NCBI GenBank assembly: GCA_029203105.1
Contig: CP119318.1
Location: 4,230,501 to 4,294,500, forward strand
DNA: 64,000 nucleotides
Source of the DNA: Candidatus Kaistia colombiensis
Lineage (GTDB): Bacteria; Pseudomonadota; Alphaproteobacteria; Rhizobiales; Kaistiaceae
Direction: 5' to 3'
Part shown: positions 29,644 through 38,436 of the stretch, in pieces
Position numbering within the stretch: position 1 is the stretch's first letter
Layout of the letters: the number at the start of each line of letters is the position of its first letter
Translations under genes and position numbers: made by a program
The notes under the pieces: generated by a model
The model's database searches: none
What the model saw: only the letters and a program-made list of their open reading frames with translations
What the model was told of the DNA's origin: nothing

Positions 29644-31707
29644 ATGACGGACAGGAACGGAGGTGGAGTCGGCAGAAGCGCCGGCCCCAAGGCGATCGCC
29701 CTGATCGGGCCGTTCGGCAGCGGCAAGACCACGCTGATGGAGGCGATGCTGGCGCGCACGGGCGCCATTCATCGCCAGGGCCTCGTCGGCGACGGCACCG
29801 CGGTCGGGGATGCCGGCGCGGAGGCCCGCGCCCATGCCATGAGCGTCGAACTCAATGTCGCCGAGACCAGTTTCATGGGCGAGCACATCACCCTTCTCGA
29901 CTGTCCCGGTTCGGTTGAATTCGCGCATGAGGCGGAGCCGGTGCTGGCCGCCGTCGACTGCGCCGTTGTCGTCGCCGAGGCCGACGAGAAGAAGGTCGGC
30001 GCGCTGCAGCTCATCCTGCGGCGGCTGGAGGCGCTGGGCATCCCGCGCATTCTCTTCCTCAACAAGATCGACAAGAGCGAGAAGGGCGTCCGCGAGACGC
30101 TGGCCTTGCTGCAGCCGGCGAGCAGCGTGCCGCTGCTGCTGCGCCACATCCCCATTCGCCAGAACGACGTCGTCACCGGTTTCGTCGACCTCGCCCTCGA
30201 GCGCGCCTTCGTCTATCGCGAATATGCGCCAAGCGAGCTGATCGACATGACGGACGATGTTCGCGTCAACGAGGCGCGCGAACGCTACGCGATGCTGGAA
30301 AAGCTCGCCGACTACGACGATTCCCTGATGGAGGAGCTGCTGGAGGACGTCGAGCCATCGCGGGAACATGTGCTGGAAGACCTCGTCGCCGACATGCGCG
30401 CCGGGCTGGTCTGCCCGGTGCTGATCGGCTCGGCCCTGCACGGCCACGGCGTCGGCCGCCTGTTGAAGGCGATCCGGCATGAAGCGCCCGACGCTGCCGC
30501 GACGGTCGCGCGGCTTGGGCTCGCGGATGGGCCCGAGACGGTGCTCCAGGTGATGAAGACCGTGCATACCGGGCATGCCGGCAAGCTCTCGATCTCTCGG
30601 GTTCTGCGCGGCACGATCCATGACGGTATCGAACTGACGGGCCCGGACGGCCCTGTCGGCCGCGTATCCGGCCTGCTGCGCGTCTTTGGCCAGCAGATCA
30701 CCAAGCGCGAACCGGCCAACGCCGGTGAAGTGGTCGGCCTCGGCAAGCTCGACGGCGCCGCCACCGGCATGACGCTCGCCACCGGCAAGCAGCCGCCCGT
30801 CCAGCTGGCGCCACTCGTCACGCCCGAGCCGGTGATCGCGGTCGCCGTCGCCCCGGCCGAGCGCAAGGACGAGACGAAGCTCTCCGCCGCGTTGCTGCGC
30901 CTCTCCGAAGAGAGCCCCGCCCTCGTCGTCTCGCAGGACGAGGAGGCCGGCGAGATCCGCCTCGCCGGCCAGGGCGAAATGCACCTTCGCGTCGCGCTCG
31001 AACGGCTCACCGCCCGCTACGGCCTCAAGGTCGAGACGCGCCCGCCCACCATTCCATATCGCGAGACGATCCGCGGCGAGGCGACGGTGCGCGGCCGGCA
31101 CAAGAAGCAGTCCGGCGGCCACGGGCAGTTCGGCGATTGCGTGCTGGAGATCCGCCCGCAACGGCGCGGCAACGGCTTCCTGTTCGAGGACGCGATCACC
31201 GGCGGCGTCGTGCCGCGCAACTACATTCCGGCGATCGAGGCAGGCGTGCAGGACGTGCTGAAGCGCGGCCCGCTCGGCTTCCCGGTCGTCGATGTCGCCG
31301 TCAGACTGACCGACGGCTCGTATCACAGCGTCGACTCATCCGATCAGGCGTTCCGCACGGCGGCGCAACTCGGCATGCGCGAGGCGCTGGAGACCTGCAA
31401 TCCGGTCCTGCTGGAGCCGGTGCTGCATGTGTCGGTGACGGTGCCATCCGAAGCGAGTTCGCGGGTCAACATGATGGTGACGCAGCGCCGGGGCCAGCTG
31501 CTCGGTTTCGATGCCAAGGCCGACTGGCCCGGCTGGGACGTCGTCGAGGCGGAAATCCCGGAATCGGAGATGCGCGGACTGATCGTCGAGCTGCGCTCGG
31601 CAACCGCCGGCGTCGGCACCTATTCGAGCCGCTTTGACCATCTCGCCGAGTTGACCGGCCGCTTGGCCGAGCAGGTGGCGGACAAGAAGGGCACGCGCGC
31701 TGCCTGA
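29644..31707 (+). CDS. Elongation factor G-like translational GTPase
   Basis: A 687-residue protein with EF-G domain order. The P-loop is IGPFGSGKTTLME (about residues 21-33), G3 is LLDCPGSVEF and G4 is FLNKIDK, but the EF-G switch I sequence (RGITI) is absent. After that come domain II (LSISRVLRGTIHDG), domain III (SPALVVSQDEEAGEIRLAGQGEMHLRVALERL), domain IV (GGVVPRNYIPAIEAGVQDVLKRGPLGFPVVDVAVRLTDGSYHSVDSSDQAFR) and domain V (EASSRVNMMVTQRRGQLLGF). This matches the second, non-essential EF-G-like proteins (FusA2-type), whose role is not settled. The ATG at 29644 has GGAGG upstream. Confidence 0.9.
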   Translation: MTDRNGGGVGRSAGPKAIALIGPFGSGKTTLMEAMLARTGAIHRQGLVGDGTAVGDAGAEARAHAMSVELNVAETSFMGEHITLLDCPGSVEFAHEAEPVLAAVDCAVVVAEADEKKVGALQLILRRLEALGIPRILFLNKIDKSEKGVRETLALLQPASSVPLLLRHIPIRQNDVVTGFVDLALERAFVYREYAPSELIDMTDDVRVNEARERYAMLEKLADYDDSLMEELLEDVEPSREHVLEDLVADMRAGLVCPVLIGSALHGHGVGRLLKAIRHEAPDAAATVARLGLADGPETVLQVMKTVHTGHAGKLSISRVLRGTIHDGIELTGPDGPVGRVSGLLRVFGQQITKREPANAGEVVGLGKLDGAATGMTLATGKQPPVQLAPLVTPEPVIAVAVAPAERKDETKLSAALLRLSEESPALVVSQDEEAGEIRLAGQGEMHLRVALERLTARYGLKVETRPPTIPYRETIRGEATVRGRHKKQSGGHGQFGDCVLEIRPQRRGNGFLFEDAITGGVVPRNYIPAIEAGVQDVLKRGPLGFPVVDVAVRLTDGSYHSVDSSDQAFRTAAQLGMREALETCNPVLLEPVLHVSVTVPSEASSRVNMMVTQRRGQLLGFDAKADWPGWDVVEAEIPESEMRGLIVELRSATAGVGTYSSRFDHLAELTGRLAEQVADKKGTRAA

Positions 31708-31734
31708 GGCGTTCCGGACGAACCGGGGAGAGCA

Positions 31735-33792
31735 GTGCCTCCCCGGTTTCCCGCCGTGACGAAGCCCTGCTCGGCCGCGATGATTCAGATTGCCCCTCGC
31801 TTGTTCGCTCTTCTTCAATCAATTAATGCGAGTGTTGAACTATCGAGGACACAATCAGGCCGTGCGGTGCAGCGTTTCTTTTCCCCCATGATGTGTCTTG
31901 CCGGCGGCATGCTGATCTATGCGGCGGCCGGCTCCGCCGGCCTTTGGCTGATGCAGGTTGCCCACGATGTCCCGGCGTTCTGGCCGGCAAACGGGCTGGC
32001 GGTCGCACTGATCCTTTCGGTCGGCATACGGCGCATCGGATGGCTTCTCGGTGGCGTCGGCTTGGCCGGGTTCGCGCTGCAGACGGCGGTGGGCGGCGGG
32101 ACGCTGGGGCTCTGGATCGTCCTCGCCGACATGATCGAGATCACCATCATCGCGATAGCCGCGCATCGCCTGCGACTCTGGGGTTCGGGCCTGCAGAGCG
32201 TGCCCAGCGTCGTCACGATGATCGCCATCATCGCCGCCGGCACGGTGGTGAACGCCGCCATCGCGGCCTGCGCCTTCGTCTGGTTCCGCCAGGTTCCGGT
32301 CGTCGACAGCTTCTTCATCCTCTGGCGGCTCGACGCCACCAGCGCGCTGTTGATCCTTGCCCCCTTCTTCGCCATCGCGACACCGGGCCGGCTCGGCGAG
32401 GTTCGGCAGGCGCTTCGCAGCCGCGAATGGGCTCGCGGCCTCGAATATCTGGCTCTGGTCGCGGTCATTCTCGGCGCGATCCTCTTCATGCGGTGGACGG
32501 GTCTGCCGATGATCAGTTTCTTCACGGCGCCGCTGCTCTGGTGCGCGATCCGCTTTGGGCCGGCTCCGACGGCGGCGACGGCATCCGGTTTCTCGCTCCT
32601 CGTCATCCTCCTGATGATCGCCGGAGAATGGCCGACCGCTTACAGCAACCAGCCGCGGGCCTGGCAATTGCAGCGGCTTGAACTGTCGCTGAGCCTCAAC
32701 GCCCTCCCCGCCCTGCTGATCGCAGCCGCGATGACCGGGCTCCGCAAGACCGCGCGGGAGCTGAAGCAAAGCCAGGAACGGCTGCACTACGCCCTGGCCG
32801 GATCCGGCGAAGGCGTCTGGGACTGGAACATCGCCACCGGCGAAACCTATTTCAGTGACAGCTGGTACAAGATCCTCGGCTACCAGCGCGATGAGGTCGA
32901 GCAGTGCGAAGGCAGCTGGGACCTGCTGCGCCATCCGGACGACAAGATCGAGAACCGGCGGCGCGTCGGCGACCATCTCGAAGGACGGACGCCGCGCTAC
33001 AGCATCGAGCAGCGCTTCCGGCACAAGAACGGCGAGTGGATCTGGGTGCTGGATCGGGGCAGCGTCGTCGAACGCGACGCCGACGGCCGCCCGCTGCGCG
33101 CCGTCGGCACGCTGCAGGACATTTCGCGCCGCCGCGCGCGCCAGGAAGAATTGGACCGCCGCGCGCATCATGATTCCCTGACCGGACTCGCCAACCGGAC
33201 GTCGCTCAGCGAGAGCTTCGAGCGCTGGAACGCGGAAAAGCGCGGCTTCAGCTTCGTCCTGATCGATCTCGACGACTTCAAGCCGATCAACGACCGGTTC
33301 GGCCATCAGTTCGGCGACCATGTCCTGCTCGCCATCGCGGACCGAATCCGCGCCTGCCTCGGCAAGGGCGATATCGCCGCGCGCATCGGTGGCGATGAAT
33401 TCGCGTTGCTGATCCACGCGCCGCCGGCCGACGCCGAACTCGCGGCCAGGCGCCTGGTCGAGCGAATCTCCGAATCCATCGGCTTTGCCGATTCCCTCGT
33501 CACCACCGGAGCCAGCATCGGCATTGCAGCGGTTTCGGAAGGCGCCCCCGATTTCGAAAGCGCCTATCGCCTCGCCGATATCGCGCTCTACGACGCCAAG
33601 GCAGCCGGCGGTTCCGTCTATCGGATCGCCGACACTCTCCGCCCGTCGGACCTTCGCCGGCGCGAAAAGGCCATCTCAGCCCTTCTTGTCGACGCCGGTG
33701 AAAATCCAGCCGACCAGCCCGCCGGCGATGGCGAAGACGCCGCAGACCATCGCAATGGCCGAGAAACCGGCAATCGTCGCCTGCTCCCATAG
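31735..33792 (+). CDS. Membrane diguanylate cyclase: MASE1-PAS-GGDEF
   Basis: About 685 residues. The N-terminal half has eight or so membrane spans in the MASE1 pattern (LMQVAHDVPAFWPANGLAVALIL). A PAS/PAC sensor follows (residues about 345-460: GVWDWNIATGETYFSDSWYKILGYQ, then RHKNGEWIWVLDRGSVVERDADG). The GGDEF domain runs about 475-635 with HHDSLTGLANRTSL and an intact RIGGDEFALL, so it should make cyclic di-GMP. The allosteric I-site RxxD is missing (GKGD instead). The GTG at 31735 is preceded by GGGGAGA; ATG starts at 31780 and 31889 are alternatives. The last 39 codons overlap the convergent exporter gene by 117 bp. Confidence 0.88.
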   Translation: MPPRFPAVTKPCSAAMIQIAPRLFALLQSINASVELSRTQSGRAVQRFFSPMMCLAGGMLIYAAAGSAGLWLMQVAHDVPAFWPANGLAVALILSVGIRRIGWLLGGVGLAGFALQTAVGGGTLGLWIVLADMIEITIIAIAAHRLRLWGSGLQSVPSVVTMIAIIAAGTVVNAAIAACAFVWFRQVPVVDSFFILWRLDATSALLILAPFFAIATPGRLGEVRQALRSREWARGLEYLALVAVILGAILFMRWTGLPMISFFTAPLLWCAIRFGPAPTAATASGFSLLVILLMIAGEWPTAYSNQPRAWQLQRLELSLSLNALPALLIAAAMTGLRKTARELKQSQERLHYALAGSGEGVWDWNIATGETYFSDSWYKILGYQRDEVEQCEGSWDLLRHPDDKIENRRRVGDHLEGRTPRYSIEQRFRHKNGEWIWVLDRGSVVERDADGRPLRAVGTLQDISRRRARQEELDRRAHHDSLTGLANRTSLSESFERWNAEKRGFSFVLIDLDDFKPINDRFGHQFGDHVLLAIADRIRACLGKGDIAARIGGDEFALLIHAPPADAELAARRLVERISESIGFADSLVTTGASIGIAAVSEGAPDFESAYRLADIALYDAKAAGGSVYRIADTLRPSDLRRREKAISALLVDAGENPADQPAGDGEDAADHRNGRETGNRRLLP

Positions 33793-35208
33793 AACCCGCG
33801 CGGCGGCCATGTCGACGCCGTCCATGGCTGGCAGCGTGCCGCCGAACCCCGCCTGCCGTACCAGCCGCGCCGCGTCGCCGGCCGCTGCCGAGAGGACCCC
33901 GTCGAAGCCATAGCTGACGGCAATGCCGAGGCTCGCCACGGCGATCAGGCCGGCGACCCGCGCCACCGCATTGTTGATCCCCGAAGCCGCGCCCCGCCGC
34001 GCTTCGGGCGCGGCATTCATGACCGCCGTCGAAAGCGGCGCCACCGTGATTCCCATGCCGAGCCCCATCAACAGCATGGTCGGCACCATCGCCATCCAGA
34101 ACCTGCCATCGGCGACCGCCGGCGACAAAACCAGGAAGCTGATGCCGGTCAGGATCGGGCCGAAGGTCAGGCAGGGGCGGACCCCGAAATTGTCCGCCAG
34201 TCCGCCGCCGAAGCGCGACAGCAACGCCATCACGATGACGAAGGGCAGGAACACGGACCCGGCGAGGGCGGCCGGATAGCGATGCGCCTGGATCAGCGCC
34301 GTCGGCAGGAAGAACAGCGCCCCGGCGAGCGCGAAATAGAGCAGCAGCGTCAGGACGTTGACACCGGAGAACATCCGGCTGGCGAAGAGGCCGAGCGGCA
34401 TCATCGGCGTCGGCGCCAGTGCCTCCCAGATGACGAAGACGACGAGGACCGCCGCGCCGGCAAGCGCCAGCCCGGCGGCGAGATCGAACCGCAGGCCGCC
34501 GGTGCCCATTTCCGTCAGGCCATAGGTCAAGACGCCGAGGCCAACCACGGCGAACGCGCCACCGATCCAGTCCATCCGGACGGCAACGATCTTCCGGTCC
34601 GACGGTACCTTGGCCCGGCACACCAGCCAGGCGACGATCGCAATCGGCACGTTCATCAGGAACAGCGCCCGCCACGAGCCGAGATCGACCAGCGCGCCCC
34701 CCAGGATCGGACCGATCGCCGGGGCGATCGACGAGGCGGCCGCCCAGGTGCCGATCGCCCTGCCCCGGATTTTGGGGGGATAGTGCGCCGAGATCAGCGC
34801 CAGCGAGCCGGGCACCATCAGCGCCCCGCCAATGCCCTGGACGGCGCGCGCGACGATCAGGCTTTCCGGCGACCAGGCGAAGCCGCAAGCGGCCGAGGCG
34901 AGCCCGAATAGGGCGATGCCCAGCATGAACACGCGGCGCAGACCAAAGGCGTCGCCGGCGGCACCGCCGAGCAGGGTGAACGCGGCGAGCGTCAGCGTAT
35001 AGGCATTCGACGTCCACTGCGCCTCGCCGAAACTGGCGCCGAGATTGGCGCGGATCGCGGGCAGCCCGACCGTGATGATCGAGCCATCCATGAACGCCAT
35101 CCCCGAGGCGAGGATGGTGGCGAAGAGCACGTAGCCCCGCCGGTCGGATCCGCCGGGTTCCGTCTGGTTTCTGCCCGCTTCGCTCAAGCTTGCCTCCACC
35201 TTTGCCAC
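33676..35208 (-). CDS. MFS transporter, DHA2 family (EmrB/QacA type)
   Basis: A 510-residue exporter with about 14 membrane spans. TM1 carries the DHA2 motif SGMAFMDGSIITVGLPAIRANLG, followed by WTSNAYTLTLAAFTLLGGAAGDAFGLRRVFMLG (motif A, G-D-x-x-G-R-R) and ARAVQGIGGALMVPGSLALI (motif B/C). Such transporters expel drugs, dyes or metabolites using the proton gradient; substrate unknown. No EmrA-type partner or TetR regulator is adjacent, unlike many EmrAB operons. Its 3' end overlaps the convergent diguanylate cyclase gene. Confidence 0.92.
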   Translation of the reverse strand: MAKVEASLSEAGRNQTEPGGSDRRGYVLFATILASGMAFMDGSIITVGLPAIRANLGASFGEAQWTSNAYTLTLAAFTLLGGAAGDAFGLRRVFMLGIALFGLASAACGFAWSPESLIVARAVQGIGGALMVPGSLALISAHYPPKIRGRAIGTWAAASSIAPAIGPILGGALVDLGSWRALFLMNVPIAIVAWLVCRAKVPSDRKIVAVRMDWIGGAFAVVGLGVLTYGLTEMGTGGLRFDLAAGLALAGAAVLVVFVIWEALAPTPMMPLGLFASRMFSGVNVLTLLLYFALAGALFFLPTALIQAHRYPAALAGSVFLPFVIVMALLSRFGGGLADNFGVRPCLTFGPILTGISFLVLSPAVADGRFWMAMVPTMLLMGLGMGITVAPLSTAVMNAAPEARRGAASGINNAVARVAGLIAVASLGIAVSYGFDGVLSAAAGDAARLVRQAGFGGTLPAMDGVDMAAARVLWEQATIAGFSAIAMVCGVFAIAGGLVGWIFTGVDKKG

Positions 35209-35359
35209 TCCCGCGAGCGTAGCCGAGATTCCCGTCCACGGCTTCCACCATCACCTGCCGGGTGTCGCGGATGTGATCCGGCTTCGCCGCCTTCCCCTTG
35301 AGCCATCGTGACGACGCGCTAGCCTGATCCATCGGAGACTCCGGAGATCGAGGTGCGTC

Positions 35360-36154
35360 ATGCGGTTTCCCGAAATGCTGATCGCGACCGTGATGATGGC
35401 GGTGGCACCGCTCCCCGCTCGGGCGCAGGAGGTGCCCGTCGATCTCGAACTGATCCTCGCCGTCGACGTCTCGCGCTCGATGGATGCCGACGAACAGGCC
35501 CTGCAGCGGCAGGGCTACATCGCCGCGCTGCATCATCCCGATGTTATCGCCGCGATCCAGTCCGGCCCGACCGGGCGCATCGCCATCGCCTATTTCGAAT
35601 GGTCGGGCTTCGAATCCCAGGCCATCGTCGTGCCCTGGAGCCTGGTCAACGACGCGGAGAGCGCAGACGCCGTCGCGTCCCGGATCTCGCCCGGCGAGGT
35701 GCTGGGCCGCTACGGAACCTCCATATCGGGCAGCCTCGCCTTCGCCGCCGCGCTGTTCGAGAACAACGGCTACGCGGGCGCACGGCGGACCATCGACATT
35801 TCGGGCGACGGCCCGAACAATACGGGCCCGCCCGTGATCGGAGCCCGCGACGCGGTCGTCGCCCGCGGCATCACGATCAACGGGCTGGCGATCACGCTCA
35901 AGCCGCCTCGCGACGACAGCACCTTCGAGATCGATCATCTCGACGCCTACTACCGCGACTGCGTCATCGGCGGCCTCGGCGCCTTCACCCTTCCCGTCCA
36001 CGACGTCGACCAGTTCGAGGTCGCGATCCGCCGCAAGCTGGTCACCGAGATCGCCGCGCGGCCGTTGCCGATCCTGCGCGTCGTCGAACGGAGGCCGGAA
36101 CCCATGACCGATTGCCTCGGCAGCGAAGGCGGCAGCGGCCGCACGCCGCGCTGA
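35360..36154 (+). CDS. DUF1194 (von Willebrand A-like) exported protein
   Basis: A 264-residue secreted protein. The signal peptide is MRFPEMLIATVMMAVAPLPARAQ. The vWA-like body starts VDLELILAVDVSRSMDADEQALQRQGYIAAL with a MIDAS metal site (D-V-S-R-S), then IAIAYFEWSG, YGTSISGSLAFAAALF (the MIDAS Thr/Ser region) and RTIDISGDGPNN (the MIDAS Asp). The family DUF1194 is common in Rhizobiales and not characterised. It diverges from the exporter gene, and the lytic transglycosylase gene follows after 60 bp on the same strand. Confidence 0.9.
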   Translation: MRFPEMLIATVMMAVAPLPARAQEVPVDLELILAVDVSRSMDADEQALQRQGYIAALHHPDVIAAIQSGPTGRIAIAYFEWSGFESQAIVVPWSLVNDAESADAVASRISPGEVLGRYGTSISGSLAFAAALFENNGYAGARRTIDISGDGPNNTGPPVIGARDAVVARGITINGLAITLKPPRDDSTFEIDHLDAYYRDCVIGGLGAFTLPVHDVDQFEVAIRRKLVTEIAARPLPILRVVERRPEPMTDCLGSEGGSGRTPR

Positions 36155-36214
36155 ACGATCGAGGTTGCGCCGGGCGCCCCGCTTCGCCAAGGTGCCGTCG
36201 ACATCAACGGCCAG

Positions 36215-37462
36215 GTGACCGATCCCGTGCGCATTCTGCTCAGCCTCTGCCTGCTCTTCCTTGCCGCCCTGCCGGCAACCGCCCAGACCGCCGACCAGGC
36301 CCGCATCGAAAAGCAGTTCCAGACCTGGCTAGCGACGACGGTTCGCGCCGACGCGCAGAAACGCGGCATCTCGCGCCAGACCCTGGACACGGCGCTGTCA
36401 GGCCTGACGCTCGACTGGTCGCTGCCCGACCTTGCCCCGCCCGGCGTGCCGCGGAAGAAGGACGAACCGCAGCGGCAGGCCGAATTCTCCGGCCCGGCTC
36501 GCTATTTCAGCGAACAGAAGGTCGCGACGCTGGCGAGTGGCGGCCAGGTGCTCTTGGCGAAATGGTCGAAGACGCTGGCCAAGATCGAGAAGACCTATGG
36601 TGTTCCCGCGCCGATCGTCGTCGCGATCTGGGGCCGGGAGAGCGGCTATGGCGCCGCCAAGATGCCCTATCCGGCGGTCCGGGCCCTGGCGACCGAGGCC
36701 TTCATGGGCGCGCGCAAGGCGAACTTCTATCCGGAATTCCTCGCCGCGCTGCAGATCGTCGACGGCGACCATATCGGCCTCAACGAGATGCGCAGCTCCT
36801 GGGCCGGCGCGCTCGGCCAGCCGCAGTTCCTGCCGTCGAAATATCTGACGCTGGCGGTCGATTTCGACGGCGACGGCAAGCGCGACATCTGGAACTCGGT
36901 GCCCGACAGCCTTGCCTCGATCGCCAACTACCTGCGTCAGAGCGGCTGGCAGCCCGGCGTCAACTGGGGCGTCGAGGTCGAGGTTCCGGAGAGCGTGTCG
37001 TGCAGCCTCGAGGGGCCGGAACAGGGCAAGCCGCTTTCCGCCTGGCAGGCGATGGGCGTCCATCCCGTCGGCGGCGGCAAGCTCGCCGGCCGCACGCCCG
37101 ACCGCATCGGCCATCTGCTGATGCCGGCCGGCCGGCACGGCCCCGCCTTCATCGTCTCGCAGAATTTCTACGTCCTGAAGAGCTACAACGAATCCGATCT
37201 CTATGCGCTGTTCATCGGCCACCTGGGCGATCGGCTGCGCGGCGCCGGCCCGATTGCCAATGCCTGGGGCGATGTCGGCGGCTTCACCCGCTCGGACGTC
37301 CGCGCCATGCAGCAGAGGCTGGAAAAGCGCGGCGTCGATGTCGGCACGGCGGACGGCCTCGTCGGTTTCAAGACCCGGATCGCCATCGGCGGCTGGGAGG
37401 AAGCGAATGGCCGCCGCGCCACCTGTTTTCCGGATGCCGGCATGCTGCGCTCGATCCGCTGA
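36215..37462 (+). CDS. Lytic murein transglycosylase, MltB type with C-terminal peptidoglycan-binding domain
   Basis: About 415 residues. A signal peptide (VRILLSLCLLFLAALPATAQ) precedes the SLT_2/MltB catalytic domain: WSKTLAKIEKTYGVPAPIVVAIWGRESGYGAAKM with the catalytic Glu in W-G-R-E-S, then SWAGALGQPQFLPSKYLTLAVDFDGDGKRDIWNSVPDSLASIANYL. The C-terminus is a peptidoglycan-binding type 1 domain (DVRAMQQRLEKRGVDVGTADGLVGFKTRIAIGGWE). It cleaves glycan strands to 1,6-anhydro-muropeptides in the periplasm. GTG codons at 36215 and 36227 are both possible starts; no ATG precedes the signal peptide. Confidence 0.9.
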   Translation: MTDPVRILLSLCLLFLAALPATAQTADQARIEKQFQTWLATTVRADAQKRGISRQTLDTALSGLTLDWSLPDLAPPGVPRKKDEPQRQAEFSGPARYFSEQKVATLASGGQVLLAKWSKTLAKIEKTYGVPAPIVVAIWGRESGYGAAKMPYPAVRALATEAFMGARKANFYPEFLAALQIVDGDHIGLNEMRSSWAGALGQPQFLPSKYLTLAVDFDGDGKRDIWNSVPDSLASIANYLRQSGWQPGVNWGVEVEVPESVSCSLEGPEQGKPLSAWQAMGVHPVGGGKLAGRTPDRIGHLLMPAGRHGPAFIVSQNFYVLKSYNESDLYALFIGHLGDRLRGAGPIANAWGDVGGFTRSDVRAMQQRLEKRGVDVGTADGLVGFKTRIAIGGWEEANGRRATCFPDAGMLRSIR

Positions 37463-37591
37463 GCCGGCTGGGCCGCCGCCGACTGCGGCAAAAACAGCGC
37501 GCCGCTACGGAAGAAGCGCGCCCGCCCTTACGAATCGGGTCGAAACGCGCTACGTTAACCATGTCATCAACAATCGAAAGGAGGTGGTCTA

Positions 37592-37669
37592 GTGTCTCAT
37601 TGTCGTTCACCGCGTATGTCGGTTCCAATGGTCCGGATCTCTCTCTTTGTAGAGGTTTGCGCCGCGTGA
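37592..37669 (+). CDS. 25-residue small ORF with consensus Shine-Dalgarno (possible leader peptide)
   Basis: The GTG at 37592 is preceded by AAAGGAGGTGGTC (37577-37589), close to a full complement of the 16S rRNA 3' end, at ideal spacing. It encodes 25 residues ending SLFVEVCAA, then TGA. Forty-five bases later comes a strong terminator placed ten bases before the YaiI-family gene. A 48-codon ORF from an ATG at 37561 overlaps it in another frame but has no ribosome site. The gap (37463-37759) has no other gene. I do not recognise the peptide; a regulatory leader or an independent small protein are both possible. Confidence 0.5.
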   Translation: MSHCRSPRMSVPMVRISLFVEVCAA

Positions 37670-37713
37670 CCGGCTTTCCTCCGGCTACGTGCCGGGTCGC
37701 GGTCTGACAATGG

Positions 37714-37750
37714 AAGGGTCGTCCGCAAGGACGGCCCTTCTTCCTTTTTT
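37714..37750 (+). terminator. Strong intrinsic terminator between the small ORF and the YaiI-family gene
   Basis: An 11-bp stem (AAGGGTCGTCC with GGACGGCCCTT, one G:U-type pair), GCAA tetraloop, then CTTCCTTTTTT. It ends ten bases before the ATG of the YaiI-family gene, so it either ends the small-ORF transcript or attenuates the downstream gene. Confidence 0.92.
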
Positions 37751-37759
37751 GAGTGTCGA

Positions 37760-38257
37760 ATGCCTGTTCCCAACGAAATCCGCCCCCAAGAGCCCCGCCC
37801 GATCCAAATCTACGTCGATGCCGACGCCTGTCCGGTGAAGGACGAGATCTACAAGGTGGCCGGCCGGCACGGCCTCAGGGTCTATGTCGTCGCCAACACG
37901 CCGATCGGCATTCCGCGCGAAGCCTGGATCGAGCGCGTCATCGTGCCGAGTGGGCTCAACATCGCCGACGACTGGATCGCCGAGCGGGTCGGCCGCGGCG
38001 ACATTGTCGTCACAGCGGACATTCCGCTGGCGGATCGTTGCATCAAGGCGGGCGCCGACGTCATCGGCTCCAATGGCAGGCCCTTCACCGAGGCTTCGAT
38101 CGGCAATGTGCTGGCGACGCGCAATCTGATGGAAGAGCTCCGCTCCGCCGGCGCCGTCACCGGCGGCCCGCGTCCCTTCTCGCCGCGCGATCGCTCCGCC
38201 TTCCTCTCGGCGCTCGATCTCGCCATCGTCCGGCTGAAGCGGGCCGGATTCGGCTGA
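37760..38257 (+). CDS. YaiI/YqxD-family (DUF188) protein
   Basis: A 165-residue protein with the DUF188 pattern IYVDADACPVKDEIYKVAGRHGLRVYVVANTPIGIP, IVTADIPLADRCIKAGADVIGSNGRPFTEASIGNVLATRNLMEELR and PRPFSPRDRSAFLSALD. The fold is PIN-like with conserved acidic residues (D-A-D-A, T-A-D), suggesting a nuclease, but the function is unproven. No good ribosome site precedes the ATG at 37760, because the terminator hairpin and T-run occupy that space. This is unusual and may mean regulated or weak translation. Confidence 0.92.
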   Translation: MPVPNEIRPQEPRPIQIYVDADACPVKDEIYKVAGRHGLRVYVVANTPIGIPREAWIERVIVPSGLNIADDWIAERVGRGDIVVTADIPLADRCIKAGADVIGSNGRPFTEASIGNVLATRNLMEELRSAGAVTGGPRPFSPRDRSAFLSALDLAIVRLKRAGFG

Positions 38258-38436
38258 GAAGAAGCGGAAGCCGCGATGGAGGCGTGCCCGGCGACGAAGA
38301 TGCCGTCGCGATGGGATCGAAATCACGCCGGCCGCCTCTCTCAACCGCTAGGTAACCATCACGCGTTTAGTGTCGTGTTACGCGTGCTCGCGAAGCGCGC
38401 ATCGTGATCGGCCCCCCGACTAGACAAAGGCTCAAA

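Noticed and set aside
33500..36190. 896-codon reverse frame across the exporter and DUF1194 genes
   Set aside because: It overlaps two well-supported genes in another frame and shows no domain of its own.
35353..37707. 784-codon forward frame over the DUF1194 and transglycosylase genes
   Set aside because: Arg/Pro-rich shadow in the wrong frame; both underlying genes have signal peptides and catalytic motifs.
37561..37707. 48-codon ORF overlapping the 25-codon ORF upstream of the YaiI-family gene
   Set aside because: It has no ribosome site before its ATG, while the overlapping GTG frame has a consensus one. I cannot exclude it fully.
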